The notes under the pieces are model-generated. The model saw only the letters and a program-made list of their open reading frames with translations. It was not told where the DNA came from and made no database searches. Source: Siphonodentalium dalli (taxonomy: Eukaryota > Mollusca > Scaphopoda > Gadilida > Siphonodentaliidae). From it: 64,000 bases of DNA. Position 1 is the stretch's first letter. The number at the start of each line of letters is the position of its first letter. The stretch lies in contig CP136068.1 of NCBI GenBank assembly GCA_032622095.1, positions 163,391,465 to 163,455,464 of the forward strand. Reading direction: 5' to 3'. Positions 43,750-54,024 of the stretch are shown one piece after another. The translations under genes were made by a program, and so were the position numbers.

Positions 43750-45176
43750 TATGACAAATTTTCTGAAATTTTCTTCATTCGCGTCGAAGAATTATTAACA
43801 TTAGGTATAACTTTTATTGTTCGCCGTCTCGGCAACTTCTTTTCTTTGGTGGAACCATCATTAACTTCAGCTTTGTCCTCCATTTTCCTCTTATTCTTTC
43901 TACTTTTACATGTAGACCACTCCGATGAATGTTCCATTCTTGTATCCGAATGTTCCTCATCTAAGTCCGACATCCTCGAAATTTTCCTCACTGTCCTCAT
44001 TTTCAGACATATCGCCTTCCTCATTCATATTATCCTTTACTGTACTATTTTGATTTGTTTCTGTGCTCTCTTCATTGTTCTTACCATCGCTTGACATCAG
44101 CTCGGATTGAGCCGTGGAACTTTGATTAGCATCAACTTTGTCAGATTTATTTTCAATGTTGGAAGTTTTCTCAGAATTTTCCTCCGCATCCCAATTTTCT
44201 TTCGAATGCTCAAATCCATCAGATTTATTAGTGTTAACTTCATTCACTGGGCCCCGATCTTCTGTTGTGGCCTTTTCCCAATCTTTTTTACTTTCATTTT
44301 CTTTTCCAACTTCACCAGATTCGACATTTTCACCCTCTTGAGATCTCATATCTTCAACAACAACTTCATCTTCTTCAACACATATACAATCGTACAAATG
44401 ACATTGTTGGCATTTCCGCTTGACACACATGCGAGATACATGACCGTAAGACTTACACCGAAAACATTTGGTCTTCGAGCAAGTTACATATCCATGTTCA
44501 TCCGAACCACATTCCGAACAAACACGTACTTGGTTATCATGCAGAACTCTGAAGTATCTCATGCCCATTGCAGTAGAAAATTTAAGCGAATATGGAAGCG
44601 CTTTCACTTCGGGAGGAAATTCTACCCTCATAAATCTTGTTCCATCGGCAACACTGGTCTTCGGATAACAGCGCCTTTTGATCGCTGAAACTAATTGAAC
44701 ACCAAAATCTAACTTGAGTTTTGCTTCAATTTCCTCATCAGTAATGTAAGCAGGGAGATGAAGAATCGACACCACTACTTGCTTTGCGAATACTCTGTTT
44801 GCTGAAAACTTCTTATCGTTTACTGTTATGCCACCCGCCAAAATATCTGTAGCTTCTCTGTCGCATACCGTAATCTCAAAACTATCTGAACCGACTGGCA
44901 CACATGCAAGAATTGCATCTGGCCCACAAAAACTGTTAGTAGCTTCAATCACATCTAATGCTTTTACATTTTTGTTGTCAAAAACAAACAGTCTGACTGT
45001 ATGTTCTTTTTCATGACCACCCAGTGATTTATCCTCACCCATTTTCGATGTATGGTGGGGAGAAAAACAGTTTCTTCCCCAAGACTTCTAATCAGGAAGT
45101 CCTGATATTTGGTCCTAAATGTTCACTTACATGATTAACGATCTCAGTACATATGAAATATTCAAAAACAATGCAT
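41223..45176 (-). repeat. Tandem duplication inside the LINE, copy B
   Basis: Matches 45174-49133 over about 3.95 kb with some seven visible differences (a 5-bp and a 1-bp deletion plus about five substitutions). The junction between copies shares only CAT. Confidence 0.92.
43749..45042 (-). pseudogene. LINE ORF1, copy B, frameshifted
   Basis: Same protein as copy A (47701-48999) but with a 5-bp deletion near 43968 (CCGACATCC against CCGACATAACATCC). The first frame therefore ends at 43957 after 361 residues, and the basic C-terminal segment continues in another frame (43749 to about 43975). The knuckles and N-terminal domain are intact. One visible substitution: R for W in the linker (EDRGPVNE). 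Confidence 0.9.
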
Positions 45177-47701
45177 ATGAAATTTAATACTACAGATTTA
45201 AATTTTTGTTCATATAGTTTTGGTAAATCAATTACATTGAGTAAATACCACAATGATGAAAAATATAAAGACTGTAAAACAGTTATTTTCCCTTTCAATG
45301 TTAATTTTCTCTGTCCCCAGGTATGTAAGATAAAGGAAATCTTTTGTATCTTTTGTGACCAATTTAACTCAATTGTATCTTTTTCATTTGGCCCTAAATG
45401 CACCCCCAATATTTCAATGGTGCTTGAGGTCAGTTTTAATGGTAAATTAGGTTCTAATAATATGGAACCTAAAGGCATTATTTCAGATTTATCGTAATTG
45501 ATACGGCTACCTGTCCCTTTAGCAAAAGTTTCAAAATCATGCAGAGCTGATCTTACTGATCTATTGTCTCTTAAAATTAGTTTATTGTCATCTGCATGTT
45601 GGAAAATCTTAACATTATTGTCACATCCTGGAATGGGAATACCTTTGATGTCAACATTATTGTTTATCAACTGGGCTATCGGCTCAGAACAAATAATATA
45701 CAAAAGTGGCGATAAAGGACAACCCTGCCTTACTGATGATTCGATTTTTATCCATGATGAAAGATGTCCATTAATTTTAACGCAGCTCCTTGAATTTCTA
45801 TACAAAATCTTCACCCACGAAATGAAATTTTTTCCCATTCCTACTTTTTCTAGTATATTAAATAAATATTCATGATCTATTCTATCAAAAGCTTTATTTA
45901 AATCAATTTTCATCAAAACTGCATCCATGTTTTCTTCTTTGATATATTTTATGCTATCTTTAATACTCAGTACTGTCTCACTTAGATCTCTCCCGGGTAC
46001 TGAACAAGTTTGAAAATCTGAAATTATTTTTGATATTACATTTTTTAACCTGTTTGCTAAAATCTTGGCAATTATCTTACGGTCAACCCCCAGCAATGAT
46101 ATGGGTCTCCAGTTGGAGAGTTGTTCCTTATCGCCATTTTTCTTGAACATCAAAGTGATTAACCCTTGTTCCATTGATGGTGACAATCTCTGGTGATTAA
46201 TTGACTCTTTCACTAATCTCAATAACAGTGGTTCAAATATATGATAAAATTTCTGATAAAAGGTAACAGTTAGGCCATCAAGACCGGGGGATTTACCCTT
46301 TGTCATAGAAAACAGTGCATCATGTATTTCCTCAGGACTTATATCAGTGTCACACAACTCCGTAGATTCAGCAGGTAATTGTCTGCTGATTGATTCTAAT
46401 AAAATTTGTTGGCAATGCTGATCAGTTTCTTTCTTTGCGTACAATGAACTATAGAAAGAATGAGCAACTTTTAGCATGTCAAAAGTATTTTCTGTTATTC
46501 TGCCTTCGTGGTCGCTCATTTTAGAAAAAATATTAGAATTTTGCCTATGTTTTTCAAGTCCTAGGAAATACTTGGTGCATCTGTCTTCTTCTAATGCATG
46601 CTTACACTTGCTACGTATGATCGCCCCCTGACATCTATATTTCTCAATTTCTTCTAACTGAAACTTTAAGTTATTAACTTTTTCTACATTTATGAATTTA
46701 TCTGTTCTGCCGCATTCAATTGAGAGTTGCCTCTGTAACTGATACTCTTTTTCCTTTTGTTGTTTTGAAGCTTTTTGGGCAAATAAAATTGAAGACTTTT
46801 TTAACTTATACTTTAAATTATCCCACCATACAAGGTATTCTCTATCATACAAAGGACACTGTTTTTCTTTTGAAATCAACTTAGTTATTATTTCTAAAAA
46901 GTCTTGATTTTCTAAATGAAGAGAGTTAAAAATCCAAATTCCTGGTCCTCTCTCGACTTTGTATAAATTGAATTTTGCAATGACTAAAGAGTGATCACTG
47001 TAGCAAGTGTAATTCATAAAACTATAATTATTCAAACTGATGAGTGACTTCGAACAGAGAATATAATCTATTCTGCTTTGTTGTAAGTTATTGTTTACTA
47101 CTCTAAGCCAACTGTATTGTTTCTTGCATGGGTTTCTATAACGCCATACATCTATCAGACTATTCGAAGTGATGAATCTCTGAAAATCTTCTGTTGTGCC
47201 ATCGGTGGCACCACTAAATCTATCAATCCGCTGAGTTACACTATTTAGATCTCCAAGAAAAATACATTCTGAACATGCCTTGCATTGTATGTCTAATTTC
47301 TTAAGAAATTCTTTTCTAATCTTATAATTATTTGGTGAATATATGCAGAATAGGGAAATATTCCTCCCTTCAAATTTAAAATCAATTGCTATGATTCTGC
47401 CTTCATTGTCTTTGTATTTTTGAGAACAAAATCTCTTAAAATCTGAACTTATCAAAAATGCTACTCCTCTGGAATTATCTTTGTAATTAGAATAGAATAT
47501 ATCCCCTTTCCACAGATGTTTTATACTACCAACAAATTCATTATCCCACAAGGTTTCCTGGATTGCAATTATGCCGAACCTGCGTTCTTCGAACAAATTG
47601 AAAACATTCTTAATCTTATTCATATTGCGCAAACCATTTACGTTTAAAGAACACAGAGTCGCCATGACTACAGCCCAGGAAATTATTAGTTTGATATCCA
47701 T
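45092..47701 (-). CDS. LINE ORF2, copy A, truncated after the RT core
   Basis: 869 residues. The APE endonuclease (about 10-245) and RT (about 490-760) are intact, with HADD near residue 700. At about residue 842 the sequence crosses the duplication junction; the last 27 residues are translated from copy B 5' UTR, so the C-terminal cysteine/histidine region is missing. The ATG overlaps the ORF1 stop as TAATG (47699-47703), suggesting ORF2 is translated by termination-reinitiation. Without the C-terminal domain this copy is probably inactive on its own. Confidence 0.9.
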   Translation of the reverse strand: MDIKLIISWAVVMATLCSLNVNGLRNMNKIKNVFNLFEERRFGIIAIQETLWDNEFVGSIKHLWKGDIFYSNYKDNSRGVAFLISSDFKRFCSQKYKDNEGRIIAIDFKFEGRNISLFCIYSPNNYKIRKEFLKKLDIQCKACSECIFLGDLNSVTQRIDRFSGATDGTTEDFQRFITSNSLIDVWRYRNPCKKQYSWLRVVNNNLQQSRIDYILCSKSLISLNNYSFMNYTCYSDHSLVIAKFNLYKVERGPGIWIFNSLHLENQDFLEIITKLISKEKQCPLYDREYLVWWDNLKYKLKKSSILFAQKASKQQKEKEYQLQRQLSIECGRTDKFINVEKVNNLKFQLEEIEKYRCQGAIIRSKCKHALEEDRCTKYFLGLEKHRQNSNIFSKMSDHEGRITENTFDMLKVAHSFYSSLYAKKETDQHCQQILLESISRQLPAESTELCDTDISPEEIHDALFSMTKGKSPGLDGLTVTFYQKFYHIFEPLLLRLVKESINHQRLSPSMEQGLITLMFKKNGDKEQLSNWRPISLLGVDRKIIAKILANRLKNVISKIISDFQTCSVPGRDLSETVLSIKDSIKYIKEENMDAVLMKIDLNKAFDRIDHEYLFNILEKVGMGKNFISWVKILYRNSRSCVKINGHLSSWIKIESSVRQGCPLSPLLYIICSEPIAQLINNNVDIKGIPIPGCDNNVKIFQHADDNKLILRDNRSVRSALHDFETFAKGTGSRINYDKSEIMPLGSILLEPNLPLKLTSSTIEILGVHLGPNEKDTIELNWSQKIQKISFILHTWGQRKLTLKGKITVLQSLYFSSLWYLLNVIDLPKLYEQKFKSVVLNFICIVFEYFICTEIVNHVSEHLGPNIRTS

Positions 47702-49133
47702 TATGACAAATTTTCTGAAATTTTCTTCATTCGCGTCGAAGAATTATTAACATTAGGTATAACTTTTATTGTTCGCCGTCTCGGCAACTTCTTTTCTTTG
47801 GTGGAACCATCATTAACTTCAGCTTTGTCCTCCATTTTCCTCTTATTCTTTCTACTTTTACATGTAGACCACTCCGATGAATGTTCCATTCTTGTATCCG
47901 AATGTTCCTCATCTAAGTCCGACATAACATCCTCGAAATTTTCCTCACTGTCCTCATTTTCAGACATATCGCCTTCCTCATTCATATTATCCTTTACTGT
48001 ACTATTTTGATTTGTTTCTGTGCTCTCTTCATTGTTCTTACCATCGCTTGACATCAGCTCGGATTGAGCCGTGGAACTTTGATTAGCATCAACTTTGTCA
48101 GATTTATTTTCAATGTTGGAAGTTTTCTCAGAATTTTCCTCCGCATCCCAATTTTCTTTCGAATGCTCAAATCCATCAGATTTATTAGTGTTAACTTCAT
48201 TCACTGGGCCCCAATCTTCTGTTGTGGCCTTTTCCCAATCTTTTTTACTTTCATTTTCTTTTCCAACTTCACCAGATTCGACATTTTCACCCTCTTGAGA
48301 TCTCATATCTTCAACAACAACTTCATCTTCTTCAACACATATACAATCGTACAAATGACATTGTTGGCATTTCCGCTTGACACACATGCGAGATACATGA
48401 CCGTAAGACTTACACCGAAAACATTTGGTCTTCGAGCAAGTTACATATCCATGTTCATCCGAACCACATTCCGAACAAACACGTACTTGGTTATCATGCA
48501 GAACTCTGAAGTATCTCATGCCCATTGCAGTAGAAAATTTAAGCGAATATGGAAGCGCTTTCACTTCCGGAGGAAATTCTACCCTCATAAATCTTGTTCC
48601 ATCGGCAACACTGGTCTTCGGATAACAGCGCCTTTTGATCGCTGAAACTAATTGAACACCAAAATCTAACTTGAGTTTTGCTTCAATTTCCTCATCAGTA
48701 ATGTAAGCAGGGAGATGAAGAATCGACACCACTACTTGCTTTGCGAATACTCTGTTTGCTGAAAACTTCTTATCGTTTACTGTTATGCCACCCGCCAAAA
48801 TATCTGTAGCTTCTCTGTCGCATACCGTAATCTCAAAACTATCTGAACCGACTGGCACACATGCAAGAATTGCATCTGGCCCACAAAAACTGTTAGTAGC
48901 TTCAATCACATCTAATGCTTTTACATTTTTGTTGTCAAAAACAAACAGTCTGACTGTATGTTCTTTTTCATGACCACCCAGTGATTTATCCTCACCCATT
49001 TTCGATGTATGGTGGGGAGAAAAACAGTTTCTTCCCCAAGACTTCTAATCAGGAAGTCCTGATATTTGGTCCTAAATGTTCACTTACATGATTAACGATC
49101 TCAGTACATATGAAATATTCAAAAACAATGCAT
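45174..49133 (-). repeat. Tandem duplication inside the LINE, copy A
   Basis: Partner of 41223-45176. Only copy A retains the most 5' part of the element (49134-49210). Confidence 0.92.
47701..48999 (-). CDS. LINE ORF1, copy A: CCHC zinc-knuckle protein
   Basis: 432 residues, intact. Residues about 14-170 form an RRM-like N-terminal domain of the kind seen in Tx1-clade ORF1 and in the derived vertebrate ZCCHC3. Two CCHC knuckles follow, C175-C178-H183-C188 and C193-C196-H201-C206, and a cysteine-rich stretch at 211-221. Residues 222-372 are acidic and Ser/Asn-rich. The tail (375-432) is basic (RKNKRKM, KKLPRRR). It probably packages LINE RNA. The start is the first ATG after a stop-rich 5' UTR of about 210 bp. 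Confidence 0.92.
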   Translation of the reverse strand: MGEDKSLGGHEKEHTVRLFVFDNKNVKALDVIEATNSFCGPDAILACVPVGSDSFEITVCDREATDILAGGITVNDKKFSANRVFAKQVVVSILHLPAYITDEEIEAKLKLDFGVQLVSAIKRRCYPKTSVADGTRFMRVEFPPEVKALPYSLKFSTAMGMRYFRVLHDNQVRVCSECGSDEHGYVTCSKTKCFRCKSYGHVSRMCVKRKCQQCHLYDCICVEEDEVVVEDMRSQEGENVESGEVGKENESKKDWEKATTEDWGPVNEVNTNKSDGFEHSKENWDAEENSEKTSNIENKSDKVDANQSSTAQSELMSSDGKNNEESTETNQNSTVKDNMNEEGDMSENEDSEENFEDVMSDLDEEHSDTRMEHSSEWSTCKSRKNKRKMEDKAEVNDGSTKEKKLPRRRTIKVIPNVNNSSTRMKKISENLS

Positions 49134-49210
49134 CATCCGCCAGATTAAAGTGAATTAAAGCTGGAGAAAATTTCAGATCAGTTCAGCCATTAAATACCAA
49201 ACCGGAAGTC
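49000..49210 (-). other. 5' UTR of the Tx1-like LINE
   Basis: About 211 bp between the tRNA fragment and ORF1. It includes an imperfect hairpin-forming stretch, AAGACTTCTAATCAGGAAGTC on + in part (49038-49058). Its first bases abut the duplicated tRNA sequence, placing the element directly downstream of a tRNA A box. Confidence 0.7.
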
Positions 49211-49225
49211 CGAGTCCAACGCCTT
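49211..49225. repeat. LINE target-site duplication, right
   Basis: CGAGTCCAACGCCTT, identical to 37209-37223. Confidence 0.93.
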
Positions 49226-49245
49226 AACCACTCGGCCATCGCAGC
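49211..49245 (-). pseudogene. tRNA-Ser(CGA) 5' fragment, split by LINE
   Basis: The 5' acceptor strand, D arm and start of the anticodon arm (first 35 nt) of the gene interrupted at 37223, including the 15-bp duplication (49211-49225). It retains the A box (TGGCCGAGTGG). Confidence 0.95.
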
Positions 49246-49390
49246 AACACTGTTGAATGACCGTACACTGCTACTTAAGTTGGCTATATGTCATTTCGAC
49301 GAGGATACGCATAATTATGACGCATGCGCAATTAATCTCAAAACCAGGGGACACACTAATGCGGAAAGTTATTAACAAAACATATTTTAT

Positions 49391-49472
49391 TGGCAGCGGT
49401 GGGATTCGAACCCACGCCTCCGAAGAGACTGGTGCCTAAAACCAGCGCCTTAGACCACTCGGCCACGCTACC
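49391..49472 (-). tRNA. tRNA-Leu(TAG)
   Basis: U17 resumed after the LINE, as U0. Confidence 0.97.
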
Positions 49473-49524
49473 TGATGGTGAATGTGCAATGTCAATATCA
49501 CTCACACTTCCTAAATATATCGAT

Positions 49525-49598
49525 GGCTCCTTAGCTTAGTTGGTTAGAGCGCCAGTCTAGTAAACTGGAGGTCGAGAGTTCGAATCCCTCAGGAGCCT
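49525..49598 (+). tRNA. tRNA-Thr(AGT), b type
   Basis: U17. b-type T-stem mismatch, and TTAGCTTAGTTGG for TTAGCTCAGTTGG turns a D-stem pair into G-U and alters the A box. Confidence 0.9.
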
Positions 49599-49810
49599 TT
49601 TTGTTAGTTGAACAATAAAGGTGGATTTTCGTTTCAAATTTTATTCAATTTTAAACAAAGTTAAGAGTTTATTATTGCCATGCCGCCTCAAAAATATAAT
49701 TGCATACCGCCTCAAAACCAAAATGTTGCATATCATTATGTTGTCTTGAGAAAACATTTATAAACTAAGAAATACTGAAACAGAATAAAAAGGAAAGACA
49801 AAAAATTTAC

Positions 49811-49883
49811 CACCTCCGACGGGACTCGAACCCGCAATCCCCGGCTTAGGAGGCCGGTGCCTTATCCATTAGGCCACGGAGGC
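49811..49883 (-). tRNA. tRNA-Arg(CCT)
   Basis: U17 copy, as U0. Confidence 0.97.
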
Positions 49884-50040
49884 TTATACCATTTCTGTCG
49901 TGATTACTCTTATGTATTCGCATGTATTGTTCATGGCATAGTCTTGCTAAAATGAATTTGAGATCTTTTTCACGAAGCTGATAACTGCGACACACCGCGA
50001 TGTACATAAAAATAACGTAAAAATCGATTAAAATATTCAA

Positions 50041-50122
50041 CGACGAGGATGGGATTCGAACCCACGCGGGGAAACCCCAATGGATTAGCAGTCCATCGCC
50101 TTAACCACTCGGCCACCTCGTC
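50041..50122 (-). tRNA. tRNA-Ser(GCT)
   Basis: U17 copy, as U0. Confidence 0.97.
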
Positions 50123-50217
50123 TTGTGAAATGCAGACACTAATTTGCAGTTTGATTGGTGACCATTGCAAAAAGAGACGAACAATGATCACCGTCTCGCG
50201 AGAAATAATAATCGCCT

Positions 50218-50291
50218 GGCTCCTTAGCTCAGTTGGTTAGAGCGCCAGTCTAGTAAACTGGAGGTCGAGGGTTCGAATCCCTCAGGAGCCT
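50218..50291 (+). tRNA. tRNA-Thr(AGT), a type
   Basis: U18 copy, as U1. Confidence 0.97.
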
Positions 50292-50554
50292 TTTTGGTTC
50301 AAAGTTTAAGTTTTTTTGTGTTTTGCAATTAGAAATGTCAGCCAGCCGTCTAATGTTGACCATTAACGGTTTGTAACTGGGACTTTGGGTTTCATTTACA
50401 ATATACTGGTTCTGAGGAAATTCTCACATTACTTAACTTGATAATGAGGCCGGTTTAAGAACACTCATACAATTGTGAGATGTACGTCAATATCTAATTT
50501 TTTGTCATAACTGCACCAAAATGCATAAGTAAAATGCACCAAAAAAACAAAATT

Positions 50555-50636
50555 CGCTGCGAGCAGGGTTCGAACCTGCGCGGGAAATTCCCATTGGATT
50601 TCAAGTCCAACGCCTTAACCACTCGGCCATCGCAGC
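50555..50636 (-). tRNA. tRNA-Ser(TGA)
   Basis: U18 copy, as U0; one base is missing in the 3' flank (ATGCACC for ATGCGACC). Confidence 0.97.
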
Positions 50637-50856
50637 TGTCGAGGTATTTTCAACTGGAACGCTATTCTCACTGAACTGAATCTATTGAATGCATTCTGCG
50701 TTGATTTCACATTACATTAATTGTGATTTCGGGATATACCCACTATCTTTGCAGTAGTTGTTCAAATTAATATATACATGTATCTAATTGAGTCGAAACG
50801 AAAATTCTCCCAAACTGTGGAGAAAATTGAATCTTAAAAAGAAAATAAAACGATTC

Positions 50857-50938
50857 CGCTGCGAGCAGGATTCGAACCTGCGAGGGCAGTGCCCATTGGA
50901 TTTCGAGTCCAACGCCTTAACCACTCGGCCATCGCAGC
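50857..50938 (-). tRNA. tRNA-Ser(CGA)
   Basis: U18 copy, as U0. Confidence 0.97.
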
Positions 50939-51083
50939 AACACTGTTGAATGACCGTACACTGCTACTTAAGTTGGCTATATGTCATTTCGACGAGGATA
51001 CGCATAATTATGACGCATGCGCAATTAATCTCAAAACCAGGGGACACACTAATGCGGAAAGTTATTAACAAAACATATTTTAT

Positions 51084-51165
51084 TGGCAGCGGTGGGATTC
51101 GAACCCACGCCTCCGAAGAGACTGGTGCCTAAAACCAGCGCCTTAGACCACTCGGCCACGCTACC
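51084..51165 (-). tRNA. tRNA-Leu(TAG)
   Basis: U18 copy, as U0. Confidence 0.97.
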
Positions 51166-51217
51166 TGATGGTGAATGTGCAATGTCAATATCACTCACAC
51201 TTCCTAAATATATCGAT

Positions 51218-51291
51218 GGCTCCTTAGCTCAGTTGGTTAGAGCGCCAGTCTAGTAAACTGGAGGTCGAGAGTTCGAATCCCTCAGGAGCCT
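51218..51291 (+). tRNA. tRNA-Thr(AGT), b type
   Basis: U18 copy, typical b type. Confidence 0.93.
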
Positions 51292-51503
51292 TTTTGTTAG
51301 TTGAACAATAAAGGTGGATTTTCGTTTCAAATTTTATTCAATTTTAAACAAAGTTAAGAGTTTATTATTGCCATGCCGCCTCAAAAATATAATTGCATAC
51401 CGCCTCAAAACCAAAATGTTGTATATCATTATGTTGTCTTGAGAAAACATTTATAAACTAAGAAATACTGAAACAGAATAAAAAGGAAAGACAAAAAATT
51501 TAC

Positions 51504-51576
51504 CACCTCCGACGGGACTCGAACCCGCAATCCCCGGCTTAGGAGGCCGGTGCCTTATCCATTAGGCCACGGAGGC
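51504..51576 (-). tRNA. tRNA-Arg(CCT)
   Basis: U18 copy, as U0. Confidence 0.97.
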
Positions 51577-51733
51577 TTATACCATTTCTGTCGTGATTAC
51601 TCTTATGTATTCGCATGTATTGTTCATGGCATAGTCTTGCTAAAATGAATTTGAGATCTTTTTCACGAAGCTGATAACTGCGACACACCGCGATGTACAT
51701 AAAAATAACGTAAAAATCGATTAAAATATTCAA

Positions 51734-51815
51734 CGACGAGGATGGGATTCGAACCCACGCGGGGAAACCCCAATGGATTAGCAGTCCATCGCCTTAACCA
51801 CTCGGCCACCTCGTC
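51734..51815 (-). tRNA. tRNA-Ser(GCT)
   Basis: U18 copy, as U0. Confidence 0.97.
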
Positions 51816-51910
51816 TTGTGAAATGCAGACACTAATTTGCAGTTTGATTGGTGACCATTGCAAAAAGAGACGAACAATGATCACCGTCTCGCGAGAAATA
51901 ATAATCGCCT

Positions 51911-51984
51911 GGCTCCTTAGCTCAGTTGGTTAGAGCGCCAGTCTAGTAAACTGGAGGTCGAGGGTTCGAATCCCTCAGGAGCCT
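51911..51984 (+). tRNA. tRNA-Thr(AGT), a type
   Basis: U19 copy, as U1. Confidence 0.97.
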
Positions 51985-52248
51985 TTTTGGTTCAAAGTTT
52001 AAGTTTTTTTGTGTTTTGCAATTAGAAATGTCAGCCAGCCGTCTAATGTTGACCATTAACGGTTTGTAACTGGGACTTTGGGTTTCATTTACAATATACT
52101 GGTTCTGAGGAAATTCTCACATTACTTAACTTGATAATGAGGCCGGTTTAAGAACACTCATACAATTGTGAGATGTACGTCAATATCTAATTTTTTGTCA
52201 TAACTGCACCAAAAGGCATAAGTAAAATGCGACCAAAAAAACAAAATT

Positions 52249-52330
52249 CGCTGCGAGCAGGGTTCGAACCTGCGCGGGAAATTCCCATTGGATTTCAAGT
52301 CCAACGCCTTAACCACTCGGCCATCGCAGC
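52249..52330 (-). tRNA. tRNA-Ser(TGA)
   Basis: U19 copy, as U0. Confidence 0.97.
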
Positions 52331-52550
52331 TGTCGAGGTATTTTCAACTGGAACGCTATTCTCACTGAACTGAATCTATTGAATGCATTCTGCGTTGATT
52401 TCACATTACATTAATTGTGATTTCGGGATATACCCACTATCTTTGCAGTAGTTGTTCAAATTAATATATACATGTATCTAATTGAGTCGAAACGAAAATT
52501 CTCCCAAACTGTGGAGAAAATTGAATCTTAAAAAGAAAATAAAACGATTC

Positions 52551-52632
52551 CGCTGCGAGCAGGATTCGAACCTGCGAGGGCAGTGCCCATTGGATTTCGA
52601 GTCCAACGCCTTAACCACTCGGCCATCGCAGC
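52551..52632 (-). tRNA. tRNA-Ser(CGA)
   Basis: U19 copy, as U0. Confidence 0.97.
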
Positions 52633-52777
52633 AACACTGTTGAATGACCGTACACTGCTACTTAAGTTGGCTATATGTCATTTCGACGAGGATACGCATA
52701 ATTATGACGCATGCGCAATTAATCTCAAAACCAGGGGACACACTAATGCGGAAAGTTATTAACAAAACATATTTTAT

Positions 52778-52859
52778 TGGCAGCGGTGGGATTCGAACCC
52801 ACGCCTCCGAAGAGACTGGTGCCTAAAACCAGCGCCTTAGACCACTCGGCCACGCTACC
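52778..52859 (-). tRNA. tRNA-Leu(TAG)
   Basis: U19 copy, as U0. Confidence 0.97.
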
Positions 52860-52911
52860 TGATGGTGAATGTGCAATGTCAATATCACTCACACTTCCTA
52901 AATATATCGAT

Positions 52912-52985
52912 GGCTCCTTAGCTCAGTTGGTTAGAGCGCCAGTCTAGTAAACTGGAGGTCGAGAGTTCGAATCCCTCAGGAGCCT
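52912..52985 (+). tRNA. tRNA-Thr(AGT), b type
   Basis: U19 copy, typical b type. Confidence 0.93.
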
Positions 52986-53197
52986 TTTTGTTAGTTGAAC
53001 AATAAAGGTGGATTTTCGTTTCAAATTTTATTCAATTTTAAACAAAGTTAAGAGTTTATTATTGCCATGCCGCCTCAAAAATATAATTGCACACCGCCTC
53101 AAAACCAAAATGTTGTATATCATTATGTTGTCTTGAGAAAACATTTATAAACAAAGAAATACTGAAACAGAATAAAAAGGAAAGACAAAAAATTTAC

Positions 53198-53270
53198 CAC
53201 CTCCGACGGGACTCGAACCCGCAATCCCCGGCTTAGGAGGCCGGTGCCTTATCCATTAGGCCACGGAGGC
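53198..53270 (-). tRNA. tRNA-Arg(CCT)
   Basis: U19 copy, as U0. Confidence 0.97.
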
Positions 53271-53427
53271 TTATACCATTTCTGTCGTGATTACTCTTAT
53301 GTATTCGCATGTATTGTTCATGGCATAGTCTTGCTAAAATGAATTTGAGATCTTTTTCACGAAGCTGATAACTGCGACACACCGCGATGTACATAAAAAT
53401 AACGTAAAAATCGATTAAAATATTCAA

Positions 53428-53509
53428 CGACGAGGATGGGATTCGAACCCACGCGGGGAAACCCCAATGGATTAGCAGTCCATCGCCTTAACCACTCGGC
53501 CACCTCGTC
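53428..53509 (-). tRNA. tRNA-Ser(GCT)
   Basis: U19 copy, as U0. Confidence 0.97.
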
Positions 53510-53604
53510 TTGTGAAATGCAGACACTAATTTGCAGTTTGATTGGTGACCATTGCAAAAAGAGACGAACAATGATCACCGTCTCGCGAGAAATAATAATC
53601 GCCT

Positions 53605-53678
53605 GGCTCCTTAGCTCAGTTGGTTAGAGCGCCAGTCTAGTAAACTGGAGGTCGAGGGTTCGAATCCCTCAGGAGCCT
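53605..53678 (+). tRNA. tRNA-Thr(AGT), a type
   Basis: U20 copy, as U1. Confidence 0.97.
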
Positions 53679-53942
53679 TTTTGGTTCAAAGTTTAAGTTT
53701 TTTTGTGTTTTGCAATTAGAAATGTCAGCCAGTCGTCTAATGTTGACCATTAACGGTTTGTAACTGGGACTTTGGGTTTCATTTACAATATACTGGTTCT
53801 GAGGAAATTCTCACATTACTTAACTTGATAATGAGGCCGGTTTAAGAACACTCATACAATTGTGAGATGTACGTCAATATCTAATTTTTTGTCATAACTG
53901 CACCAAAAGGCATAAGTAAAATGCGACCAAAAAAACAAAATT

Positions 53943-54024
53943 CGCTGCGAGCAGGGTTCGAACCTGCGCGGGAAATTCCCATTGGATTTCAAGTCCAACG
54001 CCTTAACCACTCGGCCATCGCAGC
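53943..54024 (-). tRNA. tRNA-Ser(TGA)
   Basis: U20, last tRNA gene in the window, as U0. The LTR element begins 79 bp upstream of its 5' end. Confidence 0.97.

Larger units (their letters stand above)
37224..49210 (-). mobile_element. Full-length Tx1-like LINE inserted in tRNA-Ser(CGA)
   Basis: An 11,987-bp insertion with a 15-bp target duplication and a poly(A) tail (poly-T, 37224-37244). Order on -: 5' UTR, ORF1 (two zinc knuckles), ORF2 (APE endonuclease and RT), 2.66-kb 3' UTR. A 3.95-kb segment from the 5' UTR to the middle of ORF2 is present twice in tandem; copy A (right) and copy B (left) differ at only a handful of positions. The ORF1 fold plus CCHC knuckles and the ORF2 type resemble the Tx1 clade of L1-group elements, known to contain families specific for multicopy RNA genes. 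Clade assignment is by inspection. Confidence 0.93.
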
